From Actinomycetaceae bacterium (lineage in GTDB: Bacteria; Actinomycetota; Actinomycetes; Actinomycetales; Actinomycetaceae), in assembly GCA_030538185.1 (NCBI GenBank), contig JAUNUK010000001.1:1-64000 (forward strand): a stretch of DNA of 64,000 nt, given 5' to 3'. Position numbers and translations under genes: made by a program. Every line of letters starts with the position of its first letter. The first letter of the stretch is position 1. This document shows positions 8,998 to 19,088 of this stretch, in pieces. The notes beneath the pieces were generated by a model that was given only the letters and a program-made list of their open reading frames with translations, was not told where the DNA came from and did not search any database.

Positions 8998-10353
8998 GTG
9001 GCTGTAGACTTTTCTGCGCGACCTGGCGCGGTGGTAGTTGACGCTATTGACGCTTTTGTGCCCGCGCACTACGGGCAACCCGGGGTGGAGCAACGTGCCC
9101 TGGAGGAAGGCCGCGCGATTGTCGACCTGTCCAGCCTTGGGGTTGTCGAGGTTGTGGGACCGCACCCGACCCGCTGGTTGACTACTCTGAGTTCCCAAGT
9201 AATCCCCGAACACGCCGAATTTATTGCCGAGGACGTTTCTGTGGGTGGGCGTGGCGGTAGTGGGGTTGACGCGGTTGATGATATTCGCATCCCCGAGGCT
9301 GTGCTGCGACCTGGTACAGAGGTCTTGCTCTTGGATTTTTCCGGGCGTTTAGACTTTGCTTTCGCGGTGATCCCTGCTGGTCGCACTGACACAGGTGAAA
9401 CCGGCCGCGTTCTGTTGATTGTTGACAGCGCAGAAGAGGCCGCACGTCTAAGCGCCTTCTTAGAAACCCGTATTTTCCTTGCGGACATCAAGGTAGCTGA
9501 TGTCTCGGATGGGTGTGGGGTTTTAGGGGCCGTGTGGCCTGCGGGTGGGGACCCGCTGTCTTTTAAGGCCCTGTATAACAGCGCCGTACAGGAGCGAGCC
9601 TTGGTTGGTACGTGGGTGGATCCCTGGCCGGGAGTGGTCGAAGGCGGGACACGCTACTCGTTTATGGGTGATGAGGACAAGCATCCTGGTTCGGAATTCT
9701 CTCGTGGACTGGTAGTTGTGTACGACGATGCCGTTGAGGGCGTTGGCGCGCGTGCTTTGGGTTTGATGGATGACGTGCTTGACGTTGCTTCTGGTGTGGA
9801 TGCCGGACAGGCGCGGTGGGCTGGCATGTCTGCATGGGAAGCGAACAGGGTCGCAAGTGGTCGCCCTCGGAAAATAACCGAAGTAGACGAAAAGACCTTG
9901 CCACATGAATTGGACTGGCTGCGAACTGCTGTACACCTGCGCAAAGGCTGTTACTGTGGGCAAGAAACCGTCGCGAAAATCATCAATATGGGCAAGCCTC
10001 CACGCAGGTTGACGTGGTTGATGTTCGATGGGGCCGAGCTGCCCGAGGTGGGGGCCGTTGTGAGCTTGGACGAAGGCGGTCAGAGCGCGGTGGGGCGCGT
10101 GACCTCGGCGGTAAGGCATGTCGACGAGGGCGTTATGGCTCTTGCGGTGCTGCGCAGGAACGTGGATGTGGCGGTACCCCTATGGGTGGCAGGCCTGGAA
10201 GTACCGGGGATTCAACGGATTTTGGTTGACCCGGTTGGCAGATCGGCGGACTCTCCCAAGGAACGGCCAGGTGCCGGCCTGCGTAAATCCCTCTTGACCG
10301 GGCGTTCCAAATTTAAGTGCGGGGCGCAGGACATTGACGAGGACGAAGACTGA
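8998..10353 (+). CDS. ygfZ: YgfZ/GcvT-domain folate-binding protein
   Basis: A 451-residue YgfZ-like protein. The diagnostic motif KGCYCGQETVAK (K-G-C-Y-x-G-Q-E) is at about residue 318. YgfZ proteins bind tetrahydrofolate and support biogenesis or repair of certain Fe-S enzymes. An N-terminal DFSARPGAVVVDA and ALEEGRAIVDLSSLG region matches the GcvT-like fold, and the C-terminal beta-barrel follows the motif. The gene starts with GTG at 8998, two bases after the preceding stop. The C-terminus ends in a short acidic tail. Confidence 0.9.
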   Translation: MAVDFSARPGAVVVDAIDAFVPAHYGQPGVEQRALEEGRAIVDLSSLGVVEVVGPHPTRWLTTLSSQVIPEHAEFIAEDVSVGGRGGSGVDAVDDIRIPEAVLRPGTEVLLLDFSGRLDFAFAVIPAGRTDTGETGRVLLIVDSAEEAARLSAFLETRIFLADIKVADVSDGCGVLGAVWPAGGDPLSFKALYNSAVQERALVGTWVDPWPGVVEGGTRYSFMGDEDKHPGSEFSRGLVVVYDDAVEGVGARALGLMDDVLDVASGVDAGQARWAGMSAWEANRVASGRPRKITEVDEKTLPHELDWLRTAVHLRKGCYCGQETVAKIINMGKPPRRLTWLMFDGAELPEVGAVVSLDEGGQSAVGRVTSAVRHVDEGVMALAVLRRNVDVAVPLWVAGLEVPGIQRILVDPVGRSADSPKERPGAGLRKSLLTGRSKFKCGAQDIDEDED

Positions 10354-10397
10354 GGGCTGAAGCTGCGTGAGCGGGAGCCGTCCTCTATGCTTAGCGC

Positions 10398-10760
10398 ATG
10401 ATTCTTGCATCCCTGGCTAGCCTACAGTTCCTGTTGCTTAGTGTCTTGGCGCTTGGGATCTTCGCGTTTTCCTTGGCTGCCCTGCTCCACTGTGCAACCA
10501 CACCAGCGCAAGCCTTCCTGTCTGAAGGAAAGCGGACAAAGAACTTTTGGTTGGCCGTGACGGGTCTGGGGACGCTATTGGCGTTTTTGGCCTTGCCTCC
10601 GGCGCAGTTCATCAGCGGGTTCATGGCGTTGTTTATCCTGGTCATCCCTGGTGTCTATTTTGCCGATGTGCGCCCGGCTGTGAAGTACCACCGCAGGAAG
10701 AAAAACGGTGGCGGTGGCGGTTCGATGGGCAGCGGCCAATGGGGTCAAAGCCGCTGGTGA
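10398..10760 (+). CDS. DUF2516-family small membrane protein
   Basis: A 120-residue protein with two or three hydrophobic helices: LQFLLLSVLALGIFAFSLAA, then a segment around FWLAVTGLGTLLAFLAL, then FMALFILVIPGVYFADVRPAV. A basic, Gly-rich C-terminal tail follows. This layout and the YFADVRPAV motif match the actinobacterial DUF2516 family, whose function is unknown. It lies between ygfZ and dtd on the same strand. Confidence 0.8.
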   Translation: MILASLASLQFLLLSVLALGIFAFSLAALLHCATTPAQAFLSEGKRTKNFWLAVTGLGTLLAFLALPPAQFISGFMALFILVIPGVYFADVRPAVKYHRRKKNGGGGGSMGSGQWGQSRW

Positions 10761-10786
10761 CCATGCCGTGACAAGGAGAGGTAGCT

Positions 10787-11212
10787 GTGCGCGCAGTAAT
10801 TCAGGTAGCTGATGGCGCCTCGTGCGCGGTTGACGGGACTGTGACCGGGTCTTTTGAAGGCCCTGGGCTGGTTGTTTTGCTGGGTGTGACGCACGATGAC
10901 GGACCTGACCAGGTTGAACGTATTGCACGTAAAATTGCCGAACTGCGGATTATGGGCGTGGAAGAATCCGCCCTGGACCTGGGTGCGCCCATCCTGCTGA
11001 TTTCGCAGTTCACCTTGTACGGGGATACACGTAAAGGGCGGCGGCCCTCGTGGTCTAAAGCTGCTCCTGGTCCTGTTGCTGAACCTTTGGTTGACGCCGT
11101 TGGAGAGGCGTTGCGGGCGCGCGGTTTACGTGTCGAGGTCGGGCGCTTCGGTGCGGATATGAAGGTGACCTTCACCAATGATGGACCGGTGACGGTTCTG
11201 GTCGAGGCGTAG
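10787..11212 (+). CDS. dtd: D-aminoacyl-tRNA deacylase
   Basis: A 141-residue Dtd. It hydrolyses D-amino acids (and glycine) wrongly attached to tRNA. The active-site motif LISQFTLYGDTRKGRRPSW and the cross-subunit motif NDGPVT are both intact; the Thr and the Gly-Pro pair form the catalytic pocket. The family usually has a GPFGADM stretch where this one has GRFGADM. The start is GTG with GGAGAGG upstream. It ends the same-strand run that begins with the membrane protein at 7426. Confidence 0.95.
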   Translation: MRAVIQVADGASCAVDGTVTGSFEGPGLVVLLGVTHDDGPDQVERIARKIAELRIMGVEESALDLGAPILLISQFTLYGDTRKGRRPSWSKAAPGPVAEPLVDAVGEALRARGLRVEVGRFGADMKVTFTNDGPVTVLVEA

Positions 11213-11657
11213 GAACTGCCGCGCAAGGTTGTGTCTGCCTCCTTGGAACTGCCGCGTGGGGCCGTTTGGCCCCGCTTCGTTGTTGCTGACCTGGGTTACG
11301 TTTTTTCGTTTGGGCGGGTCTGGAGGCGGGGGTCGTGCCCAGCGGTGCACTGCCGAGCTGAAGCTCGGCAGGCATCCGAAGCCCACCTACCCGACTGAAC
11401 GCAGGTCTGGGTCGAAAGCGAAGCTTTCGAGTTCAGAACCGGAGTGATGGAGGGTGCGCATCGTATTTGGATGCAAGCACCGCTCCCACCCGCCTCAAGA
11501 CCCGCCCAGGTAAAGGAATTCGGGTAAGGAAAAGATAATTCCTGCCAACGAATTTCCTTCTTCGTAGCAAAGCGCGGGGTTTGGAAGTTGTGGGTGGGGC
11601 GTTTATGATTTTCGGGGCCTTGCGCTTGGGGCCGTTAATGCTAGGAGTCTGGTTTCT
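11213..11657. other. Intergenic region with several palindromes
   Basis: No gene is supported in these 445 bases. They hold two 8-bp hairpins, TGCCGAGC/GCTCGGCA with loop TGAA (11351-11370) and TCGAAAGC/GCTTTCGA with loop GAA (11412-11430), neither followed by a T-tract. An imperfect inverted repeat AAGGAATTCG/CGAATTTCCTT lies near 11513-11565. The last element could be an operator for the antiporter gene. Confidence 0.5.
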
Positions 11658-12968
11658 GTGAACGCTGTTGTGCTGGCCGTCCTCGTCATGTTAATCCTGT
11701 CCTTGGTGAGGGTGCACGTTGTGATCGCCCTCGTGGTAGGGGCTTTGACTGGCGGTATTGCAGCTGGAATGGGTGTGGAAGCAACGCTCAATTCCTTCAC
11801 GGAAGGGATTGCCGGGGGCGCTTCAATCGCCTTGAACTATGCGATGTTGGGTGCTTTTGCCGTGGCGATTGCCAAATCTGGGGTGCCGCAGGTCTTTGCG
11901 CAGTGGATGACCGCGAAAGCGCAAGGGTCCAGGTCAAAGGTTGCAAAGTGGTCGTTGCTGGGTGTCTTGTTGGCGGTGTCCATCATGTCGCAAAACCTGA
12001 TTCCCATACATATTGCGTTCATTCCCTTGCTGGTGCCGCCTCTATTGATGGCTTTCAACCGCTTCGAGATCGACCGTCGTATGCTGGCAAGCATTATGAC
12101 CTTCGGACTGGTCACGACTTATATGTGGTTGCCTTACGGCTTCGGTTCTATCTTCTTGAATGACATTTTATTGGGCAATATCGAGAAGGCCGGGATGGAC
12201 ACCTCGGGTGTGAACGTCATGGTCGCCATGGGGATACCGGCGTTGGGTATGGTCGTTGGCCTATTGATTGCCGTGTTCTTCAGCTACCGTGCACCCAGGC
12301 AGTACGAGGATCTGCCCGTCGCTGGGGCTGACCTGAGCACCAAAGAGGTAAAGGTCTACAACCTCGTGATTGCTGGTGTGGCTGTTGTGGTGTCATTGGT
12401 CATCCAGATCTGGGCAAACTCGCTGCTGTTGGGCGCCATGGCAGGGTTCTTGATCATCATCGGTGCGCGCGTGGTGGCCTGGAACGAGGCCGATAAGGTC
12501 TTTGACGACGGCATCAAGCTCATGGCCATGATTGGTTTCATCATGATTTCAGCGCAGGGCTTCGCGAAGGTCATGAACGATTCTGGACAGGTGGAATCCC
12601 TGGTTGCCTCATCTGTCGAACTCTTTGCCGGCTCAAAGGGCGTGGGTGCCGCAGTCATGCTGCTGGTGGGCCTGCTGGTCACCATGGGTATTGGTTCGTC
12701 GTTTTCGACCCTGCCGATTATCACGACGATCTATGTGCCGCTGTGTATGTCTCTGGGGTTCTCGCCCTTGGCGACCGTGTCTTTGATTGGGACGGCTGGT
12801 GCCTTGGGTGACGCTGGTTCGCCGGCCTCGGACTCAACCCTGGGTCCCACGGCTGGTCTAAACGCTGACGGTCAACACAACCACATCTGGGGTTCTGTCG
12901 TGCCGACCTTCATTCATTACAACATCCCGTTGTTGGTGGCAGGCTGGATAGCCGCCATGGTGTTGTAA
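11658..12968 (+). CDS. Na+/H+ antiporter family membrane transporter (YuiF-like)
   Basis: A 436-residue transporter with roughly 11-12 hydrophobic segments. The region GGASIALNYAMLGAFAVAIAKSG and the C-terminal GDAGSPASDSTLGPTAGLNADGQHNHIW signature are typical of the NhaC-like family to which YuiF belongs. Some members are thought to carry amino acids such as histidine rather than Na+/H+, so the substrate is left open. The start is GTG at 11658 and the length is normal for the family. It stands alone, with long non-coding DNA on its left. Confidence 0.85.
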   Translation: MNAVVLAVLVMLILSLVRVHVVIALVVGALTGGIAAGMGVEATLNSFTEGIAGGASIALNYAMLGAFAVAIAKSGVPQVFAQWMTAKAQGSRSKVAKWSLLGVLLAVSIMSQNLIPIHIAFIPLLVPPLLMAFNRFEIDRRMLASIMTFGLVTTYMWLPYGFGSIFLNDILLGNIEKAGMDTSGVNVMVAMGIPALGMVVGLLIAVFFSYRAPRQYEDLPVAGADLSTKEVKVYNLVIAGVAVVVSLVIQIWANSLLLGAMAGFLIIIGARVVAWNEADKVFDDGIKLMAMIGFIMISAQGFAKVMNDSGQVESLVASSVELFAGSKGVGAAVMLLVGLLVTMGIGSSFSTLPIITTIYVPLCMSLGFSPLATVSLIGTAGALGDAGSPASDSTLGPTAGLNADGQHNHIWGSVVPTFIHYNIPLLVAGWIAAMVL

Positions 12969-13114
12969 ACGCCAAACGTACCCGCGTTATCAGGTTTCCT
13001 TTAGCCTCAATCAATTCCGAGGGCGATACATTTCCTGCTGTGCGCGCATTTTATGGTTCTGATGGTAACAATCTGGTCTGGAAAGGGTTGCAGGCTTCGG
13101 GTTACCCTTGAGTT

Positions 13115-13444
13115 ATGGAGGAAATCGCTGTGTCGCCTGAGTCGCTCGCATTGCGTCAGCTTGTTGATGCAAAACGAGCTCAACTCGGTGCGTTGCTGGT
13201 GAAGTACAGTGCAACTCATCCCCGATTGTTTGGCTCGGTTGCCCAGGGTGTTGCTCATGAGGACAGCGATATAGACATTCTGGTTGACATGGATCCCGCA
13301 GATGGCAACCTGCTTATGCGCGCTTCGGGATTGATGGAGGAGACCCGAGAGTTATTTGGTCGCGACGACATAGATATTTTCCCTATTCAGCTTCTAAAGC
13401 ACCCAGTATCAGCATCAGCAATTGAATCAGCAGTGGTTTTATGA
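13115..13444 (+). CDS. mntA: MntA-type nucleotidyltransferase antitoxin
   Basis: A 109-residue minimal nucleotidyltransferase. The catalytic signature GSVAQG...DSDIDILVD fits GSX10DXD. In characterised HEPN-MNT pairs the MNT protein adds AMP units to a tyrosine of the HEPN toxin and so inactivates it. The stop overlaps the downstream start as ATGA, giving tight coupling to hepT. ATG at 13115 is used; GTG at 13130 is an alternative start. Confidence 0.9.
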   Translation: MEEIAVSPESLALRQLVDAKRAQLGALLVKYSATHPRLFGSVAQGVAHEDSDIDILVDMDPADGNLLMRASGLMEETRELFGRDDIDIFPIQLLKHPVSASAIESAVVL

Positions 13445-13788
13445 GCAGGGTAGTTAAAGAGCGCATTGATGACATTCTGAAAGCGATTGAGAAGTCCAAG
13501 CTCTACATTGATTTGGTGATTGGCGAACAGAATCCCAACCTTATCGCGATGGCAGAAGATGCCGTTGAACGCAATCTTCAAATCGTTGGTGAGGCCGTTA
13601 CCCGTTTACCTGAGTCATTAACGTCTTCTTACCCGCAGATTCCATGGGCGCAGATAAGGGGATTTCGTAATATTCTGGTTCACGAGTATTTTGGGGTCGA
13701 TCTTGATGTCGTAAGGGACGTTGTGGAAAACCACTTACCTCCACTGGCTTCTGTTTTAAGGAAACACCTGTCTGAAACCAATGAATAG
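13441..13788 (+). CDS. hepT: HepT-type HEPN ribonuclease toxin
   Basis: A 115-residue helical HEPN protein. The motif RNILVHEY matches RX4HXY exactly: Arg and His form the RNase site and Tyr is the residue AMPylated by the partner. A typical N-terminal RVVKERIDDILKAIEKS helix is present. It overlaps mntA by 4 nt. The system appears intact and is presumably active in stress or phage defence, as for known members. Confidence 0.9.
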   Translation: MSRVVKERIDDILKAIEKSKLYIDLVIGEQNPNLIAMAEDAVERNLQIVGEAVTRLPESLTSSYPQIPWAQIRGFRNILVHEYFGVDLDVVRDVVENHLPPLASVLRKHLSETNE

Positions 13789-13856
13789 ACGGGTATAGGC
13801 GAAGGGTGCGTGTGAAGTTCGAGCACCAAGCGCTCCTTCGGCGATAAGCTTCGGGT

Positions 13857-14699
13857 ATGTCATATCCCGGCCCTTACACCCAATCCGATACCGAGAAACG
13901 GAATCTTTTGGTCATTGTGGTCGTAATACTTGCGGTTGCTGTTGTGTTTTCTGCAATTGTTTTTGTGGCAGTACTGGTTGCTCAACGTGAGGGTGGGTCT
14001 GGTATGGCGTCCGATTCGACCAGCAATTCCACACAGCCTCAAGAGGTAACAGCATCCGCAGACCATGTGCCCACCAAACAACAATCTTCTGAAGAACGAG
14101 CCTCTGCAACAACACCTGCAGACAAAGTCTTGGAAACGATCGACAAAGGCCAAGAAGTTGATGCCGCTCCCTTTGTTTTTCCTCCCGGACACACCTTGGA
14201 GGGCCTTCGTTTCATGGTGGGGGATAACGTCATGTGTTCGGTTATTGATTATCCGTTATGGAGCGATAGTTCAAGTCATGCCTCTTGCCAGCGGCTCTTG
14301 AACCTGACGGAAGATGGACGCCCGGATCGGACAAGCGGATACGTGGAACGCCCCGGCGAAAAATATCGGGTAGAAGAACTTGATGACCCTGCTGACAGAT
14401 TCAACTGTGTTGGCGGAGGGGTTGATATTCCCCAGGATGTGACGATTGGCAACAAGAAAGGCCAGTTCATGTTCGGCAGATGTGTGTCCTCAATATCGCA
14501 AATGGATTGGTGTCGTATAGCCAGCGAAGAGGAAAAAGACCAAGTTTCCTGTCCGACAGTGAAGAAGCTGGAGCCAGGCCAAAGCGTGAAATACAAGAAC
14601 TACGCTTTTCACTTTGATGGCCAGGAAGTTACCGGGTTTAACCTCACGACAAAACAGGGCTTTCGTGTAAAAGACCGCAACTACGAGTGGATTGAATAA
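13857..14699 (+). CDS. Membrane-anchored exported Cys-containing protein (paralogue family)
   Basis: A 280-residue protein with a short cytoplasmic N-terminus (MSYPGPYTQSDTEKRN) and a single membrane helix at about residues 20-43. A Ser/Thr/Gln linker and an extracellular domain follow. The extracellular part has VGDNVMCSV, FNCVGGG, MFGRCV and CPTV cysteines and ends in TTKQGFRVKDRNYEWIE. That pattern parallels the two minus-strand proteins at 19089-20171 and 20231-21214, which have MVC, TYGxCRGD and KRGFAIDPEDYREL. It is probably a diverged member of the same family. Function unknown. Confidence 0.7.
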   Translation: MSYPGPYTQSDTEKRNLLVIVVVILAVAVVFSAIVFVAVLVAQREGGSGMASDSTSNSTQPQEVTASADHVPTKQQSSEERASATTPADKVLETIDKGQEVDAAPFVFPPGHTLEGLRFMVGDNVMCSVIDYPLWSDSSSHASCQRLLNLTEDGRPDRTSGYVERPGEKYRVEELDDPADRFNCVGGGVDIPQDVTIGNKKGQFMFGRCVSSISQMDWCRIASEEEKDQVSCPTVKKLEPGQSVKYKNYAFHFDGQEVTGFNLTTKQGFRVKDRNYEWIE

Positions 14700-14786
14700 C
14701 CTTCAATGCAAGTGACCAATCGTGTAGTTTACGGCAGGAATTGTCTTGGGGTAGGAGGGGTAGGGATTAAGTCCTAGGATACGAGG

Positions 14787-16133
14787 GTGGCTACCTTACT
14801 GACGCGTTCTGAGCGATTGGACCGCCTTCCTTTCACGCAGCGCCACTCCAAACTGCTTCTGGCCGCCGGGATTGGCTGGGCCTTGGACGCCATGGACGTT
14901 GGCCTGGTCTCCTTCATCGTCGCAGCCCTAGCCCAAGAATGGGGGCTAAGGCCCAGCGAAAAATCCATGGTCCTGTCCGTCGGATTCATTGGCATGGCCA
15001 TCGGAGCTGCCCTGGGCGGGAAACTTGCAGACATGTACGGACGGCGCAAAGTTTTCGTCGGCACCCTCGTCATATACGGACTGGCCACCGGGCTATCGGC
15101 CCTTGCGCCAAATCTGGGCGTGCTCATCGTCCTGCGTTTCTTAACAGGTCTGGGCCTGGGTGCAGAACTGCCAGTCGCCTCCACACTGATGACCGAGTTC
15201 GCCCCGCGCCGCATAAGAGGACGAGTCATCGTCTGGCTAGAGGCATTCTGGGCCCTGGGTTGGATACTGGCCGCAAGCATCGGCACCTTCGTTGTCGCAG
15301 CCTCCCCGGACGGGTGGCGTTGGGGTCTGGTCATCGGGGCAGTGCCAGCCGTCTACGCCATATTTGCACGCCTGAACATGCCAGAATCCGTGCGCTACCT
15401 CGAAAAAATTGGCCGCTACGACGCAGCAGAAAAAATGGTGCGCCACTTCGAGGAACCGGCCGGGGCCGAATACCGGTACGACGGCCCCACGATCGACACC
15501 CCCGAACAAGCAGCCGCCCACAAAGAAGCCGTCATCCAGGTACGCCCACACGTCAGCATCTGGTCACGCGCCATGCGCAGGCGCACCACCGGCCTGTGGG
15601 CGCTGTGGTTCTTCATCAACCTGTCCTACTACGGGGCCTTCATGTGGATACCGTCCCTGCTGGTAGAACGCGGATTTGATATAACCAAGTCCTTCACATT
15701 CACGCTGATTATCACCCTGGCGCAAATACCGGGCTACGCCGCAGCAGCCTGGCTGATTGAACGCCTTGGCAGACGCAACACCCTGGCCCTCTTCCTGGCA
15801 GGCTCCGCCCTGGCGGCAGTCTCATACGGCATGGCTGGCAGCGAGGTAGCAATTATCGCCGCAGGCTGCGCCCTATCATTCTTCAACCTGGGTGCCTGGG
15901 GTGCGCTCTATGCGGTTGGCCCGGAACTCTACCCCACGCAAGTGCGCGGGTCAGGTACCGGGGCAGCGGCCGCCTTCGGACGCCTGGCCGCCATTATTGC
16001 GCCAATGTTGACGCCCATCCTGGTCGCCACAGGCGGGATGACGCTGGCATTCGGGTTCTTCGCGGCTGCTTTCGCTCTGGCAGCCGCCTCCGCCTACCTG
16101 CTGCCCGAACAAAGGGGCAAAGCCATCGACTGA
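14787..16133 (+). CDS. MFS transporter (sugar/aromatic-acid porter type)
   Basis: A 448-residue, 12-helix major facilitator. The loop 2-3 motif GGKLADMYGRRKVF and the helix-4 region LRFLTGLGLGAELPVASTL are visible. The loop 8-9 repeat LIERLGRRNTLALF and the motif LYPTQVRGSGTGAA complete the signature of the sugar-porter/AAHS-like branch. The substrate cannot be read from sequence. It begins with GTG at 14787 and has no clear ribosome site. It is monocistronic by position. Confidence 0.85.
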   Translation: MATLLTRSERLDRLPFTQRHSKLLLAAGIGWALDAMDVGLVSFIVAALAQEWGLRPSEKSMVLSVGFIGMAIGAALGGKLADMYGRRKVFVGTLVIYGLATGLSALAPNLGVLIVLRFLTGLGLGAELPVASTLMTEFAPRRIRGRVIVWLEAFWALGWILAASIGTFVVAASPDGWRWGLVIGAVPAVYAIFARLNMPESVRYLEKIGRYDAAEKMVRHFEEPAGAEYRYDGPTIDTPEQAAAHKEAVIQVRPHVSIWSRAMRRRTTGLWALWFFINLSYYGAFMWIPSLLVERGFDITKSFTFTLIITLAQIPGYAAAAWLIERLGRRNTLALFLAGSALAAVSYGMAGSEVAIIAAGCALSFFNLGAWGALYAVGPELYPTQVRGSGTGAAAAFGRLAAIIAPMLTPILVATGGMTLAFGFFAAAFALAAASAYLLPEQRGKAID

Positions 16134-16271
16134 ACCACCCTGCAGTGCCACGTCATCGACGCAACGCCCTCGGCAATCTGCTTGAAAAAACCCAAACTCA
16201 TAACAAAAGCCCAGCCGACTTTGCCCGTGGCGAACAGATTGGCACGCACCCCCCAGTTTGTGGAACCCTTA

Positions 16272-16285
16272 TACAAGCGCTTGTA
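16272..16285. promoter_or_regulatory. Perfect 14-bp palindrome upstream of clpC
   Basis: TACAAGCGCTTGTA is a perfect palindrome 26 nt upstream of the clpC ATG. It sits where a repressor or activator of a stress gene would bind. It does not look like a CIRCE or HAIR element. The cognate regulator is unknown. Confidence 0.45.
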
Positions 16286-16311
16286 GTATCCGCCGCGCCT
16301 AAGGAGTTGTG

Positions 16312-19017
16312 ATGTTCGAACGGTTTACAGACAGAGCCCGCCGCGTCGTTGTGCTGGCCCAAGACGAGGCGCGCCGCCTCAACCACAACTACATCGGCAC
16401 AGAACACCTGCTGCTGGGCCTGATTCACGAGGGCGACGGCATCGCGGCGAAGGCCCTGGAAATGATGGGGATATCGCTTGAGGCGGTCCGCGGACAGGTC
16501 GTAGAAATCATTGGCGAGGGCGAGGCGCCGACCACCGGGCACATCCCGTTTACTCCGCGCGCCAAGAAGGTCCTTGAGCTGTCGCTGCGCGAAGCCTTGC
16601 AGCTGGGACACAACTACATCGGCACCGAACACATTTTGCTGGGCCTGATTCGCGAGGGCGACGGGGTGGCTTCGCAGGTCTTGGTGAACCTGGGTGCGGA
16701 ACTCAATGCTGTGCGTCAGACTGTGATTCAGTTGCTTTCTGGATATCAAGGGGCTGCTGGCGGCGGACGCGGGGAGGCCGTCGGTGTCGGCGGTGGGCCC
16801 AAGGATTCGCCGACTGCTGGCAACTCGGCATTCTTGGACCAGTTTGGTCGTAACCTGACTCAGGCTGCACGTGAGGGCAAGCTTGACCCGGTTATTGGGC
16901 GGCACACCGAGATGGAACGTGTCATGCAGATTTTGTCTAGGCGCACCAAGAACAACCCGGTGCTGATCGGTGAGCCCGGGGTTGGAAAGACTGCTGTTGT
17001 CGAAGGGCTGGCCCAGGCAATTGTCCGCAACGATGTGCCCGAAACTCTGAAAGACAAGCAGCTTTATTCGCTGGATATGGGGTCCTTGGTCGCTGGGTCC
17101 AGGTACCGCGGTGACTTTGAGGAACGCCTGAAGAAGGTTTTGAAGGAGATCCGCACTCGCGGCGACATTATTTTGTTTATCGATGAGATTCACACCTTGG
17201 TGGGTGCGGGTGCCGCAGAAGGAGCCATCGATGCCGCTTCCATTTTGAAGCCCATGTTGGCGCGCGGCGAACTACAGACCGTCGGGGCCACGACCCTTGA
17301 GGAATACCGCAAATACATTGAAAAGGATTCAGCACTTGAACGCCGCTTCCAACCTGTAAAGGTTGAGGAACCCACGGTTGAAGAAACCGTGGCGATTTTG
17401 AAGGGCCTGCGCGACAGGTACGAATCGCACCACCGCGTCATGATTACAGACGCTGCCGTGGCCGCCGCAGCCCAGTTGGCCGCACGTTATGTGTCTGACC
17501 GCTTCCTGCCCGACAAGGCGATTGACTTGGTTGACGAGGCAGGGGCGCGTTTGCGTATCCGCCGCATGACCGCGCCCCCTGAACTGCGCGAGTTGGATGA
17601 AAAGATAGCCGATACCCGCCGCCGCAAAGAGATGGCGATTGACGGGCAGGACTTCGAAAAGGCCGCTGCCCTGCGCGACGAAGAAAAAGGCCTGACAAGC
17701 GAACGCGCCGAGAAGGAAAAGCAGTGGCGTTCAGGTGATATGGACACCCAAGCCGTCGTCGACGAAGAAGAAATCGCCGAGGTCCTGGCCATGTCAACCG
17801 GCATCCCGGTCCTGAAGCTCACGCAGGCAGAATCCTCGAAGCTACTGAAGATGGAAGACGAACTGCACAAGCGGATCATCGGCCAAGACGAGGCCGTCAA
17901 GGCCCTGTCTCAGGCGATTCGCCGCACCCGCGCTGGTCTGAAAGACCCCAAGCGCCCCGGTGGTTCCTTCATCTTTGCTGGTCCCACCGGTGTTGGTAAA
18001 ACAGAGCTGGCCAAAACCCTGGCCGAGTTCCTGTTCGGGGACGAAGACGCGCTGATTCAACTGGACATGTCCGAGTTCTCTGAAAAGCACACCGCCTCAC
18101 GTTTGTTCGGGTCGCCCCCCGGATATGTCGGCTACGACGAGGGCGGGCAACTGACCGAAAAGGTCAGGCGCAAGCCCTTCAGCGTGGTCCTGTTTGACGA
18201 GGTCGAAAAGGCTCACCCCGATATTTTCAACTCCTTGTTGCAGATCCTGGAAGACGGCCGCCTGACCGATTCTCAAGGCCGCGTCGTGGACTTCAAGAAC
18301 ACGGTCGTCATTATGACCACCAACCTGGGCACACGCGAGATCAACAAGGGCGTGCTGACTGGTTTCCAGGCTCACGGAGAGTTGGCCACTGACTACCAGC
18401 GCATGAAGGGCAAGGTCCAAGAAGAGCTGAAACAGCACTTCAGGCCCGAGTTCCTAAACCGCGTGGATGAAATCATTGTCTTCCCGCAGTTGAAGAAGGA
18501 AGAAATCGTCCAGATTGTCGATTTGATGATCGCGAAACTGGATGACCGCATGCGTGACCAGGATCTGGCCATTGTCATGACCCCTGAGGCTCGCGAACTG
18601 CTGGCCGACAAGGGCTTTGACCCCGTGCTGGGCGCCAGGCCTTTGCGCAGGGCAATCCAGCGCGAACTGGAAGACGTACTGTCGGAGAAAATCCTGTTCG
18701 GTGAGGTTCAACCGAATTCGACCATCACGGTTGGAGTGGAAGAAACCGAGGACAAGGGCAAGGTGTTCACCTTCACGGACACCCCCGGCCTGCCTGAAGG
18801 CGTGTCGCGCAAACAGAAACTTGCTGACGTGACAGCGGCCTCGGCGAATGCCATGTCGGAGTCGCAGCTGCGTGGAGACGGCGGCGAGGACGGATCTGGC
18901 TTCGGGCGTGGGAGTGGCGGGCCTGTTGGCGACGGTGGTCCCGGTGACGGTGGCCCTGGTGGCGACCCGCAGCCTGCCCCCGCCATGCCTTTGCCTCAAG
19001 AAGGCTCGCCTTTCTAA
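16312..19017 (+). CDS. clpC: ClpC, AAA+ unfoldase of the ClpCP protease
   Basis: A 901-residue class I Hsp100 protein. Two Clp-N repeats occupy residues 1-145, each containing [11 protein letters not shown]1 has Walker A GEPGVGKT and Walker [15 protein letters not shown]-type middle domain contains [19 protein letters not shown]2 has [17 protein letters not shown] and [20 protein letters not shown], followed by the ClpP-docking C-domain. The ~80-residue C-terminal tail is unusually rich in Gly/Asp/Pro. ATG at 16312 is preferred over the adjacent GTG at 16309 because AAGGAG lies 6 nt before it. Confidence 0.95.
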   Translation: MFERFTDRARRVVVLAQDEARRLNHNYIGTEHLLLGLIHEGDGIAAKALEMMGISLEAVRGQVVEIIGEGEAPTTGHIPFTPRAKKVLELSLREALQLGHNYIGTEHILLGLIREGDGVASQVLVNLGAELNAVRQTVIQLLSGYQGAAGGGRGEAVGVGGGPKDSPTAGNSAFLDQFGRNLTQAAREGKLDPVIGRHTEMERVMQILSRRTKNNPVLIGEPGVGKTAVVEGLAQAIVRNDVPETLKDKQLYSLDMGSLVAGSRYRGDFEERLKKVLKEIRTRGDIILFIDEIHTLVGAGAAEGAIDAASILKPMLARGELQTVGATTLEEYRKYIEKDSALERRFQPVKVEEPTVEETVAILKGLRDRYESHHRVMITDAAVAAAAQLAARYVSDRFLPDKAIDLVDEAGARLRIRRMTAPPELRELDEKIADTRRRKEMAIDGQDFEKAAALRDEEKGLTSERAEKEKQWRSGDMDTQAVVDEEEIAEVLAMSTGIPVLKLTQAESSKLLKMEDELHKRIIGQDEAVKALSQAIRRTRAGLKDPKRPGGSFIFAGPTGVGKTELAKTLAEFLFGDEDALIQLDMSEFSEKHTASRLFGSPPGYVGYDEGGQLTEKVRRKPFSVVLFDEVEKAHPDIFNSLLQILEDGRLTDSQGRVVDFKNTVVIMTTNLGTREINKGVLTGFQAHGELATDYQRMKGKVQEELKQHFRPEFLNRVDEIIVFPQLKKEEIVQIVDLMIAKLDDRMRDQDLAIVMTPEARELLADKGFDPVLGARPLRRAIQRELEDVLSEKILFGEVQPNSTITVGVEETEDKGKVFTFTDTPGLPEGVSRKQKLADVTAASANAMSESQLRGDGGEDGSGFGRGSGGPVGDGGPGDGGPGGDPQPAPAMPLPQEGSPF

Positions 19018-19088
19018 TACTGGAAACTGGCTAGAACACCGCTGCTGTAGAGGGCACGTTACCTTATCCCTGGTAGCGAAAGTGGCGG

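Noticed and set aside
11658..12968. Naming the antiporter NhaC
   Set aside because: The family includes amino-acid transporters such as YuiF-like proteins; sequence alone does not fix the substrate.
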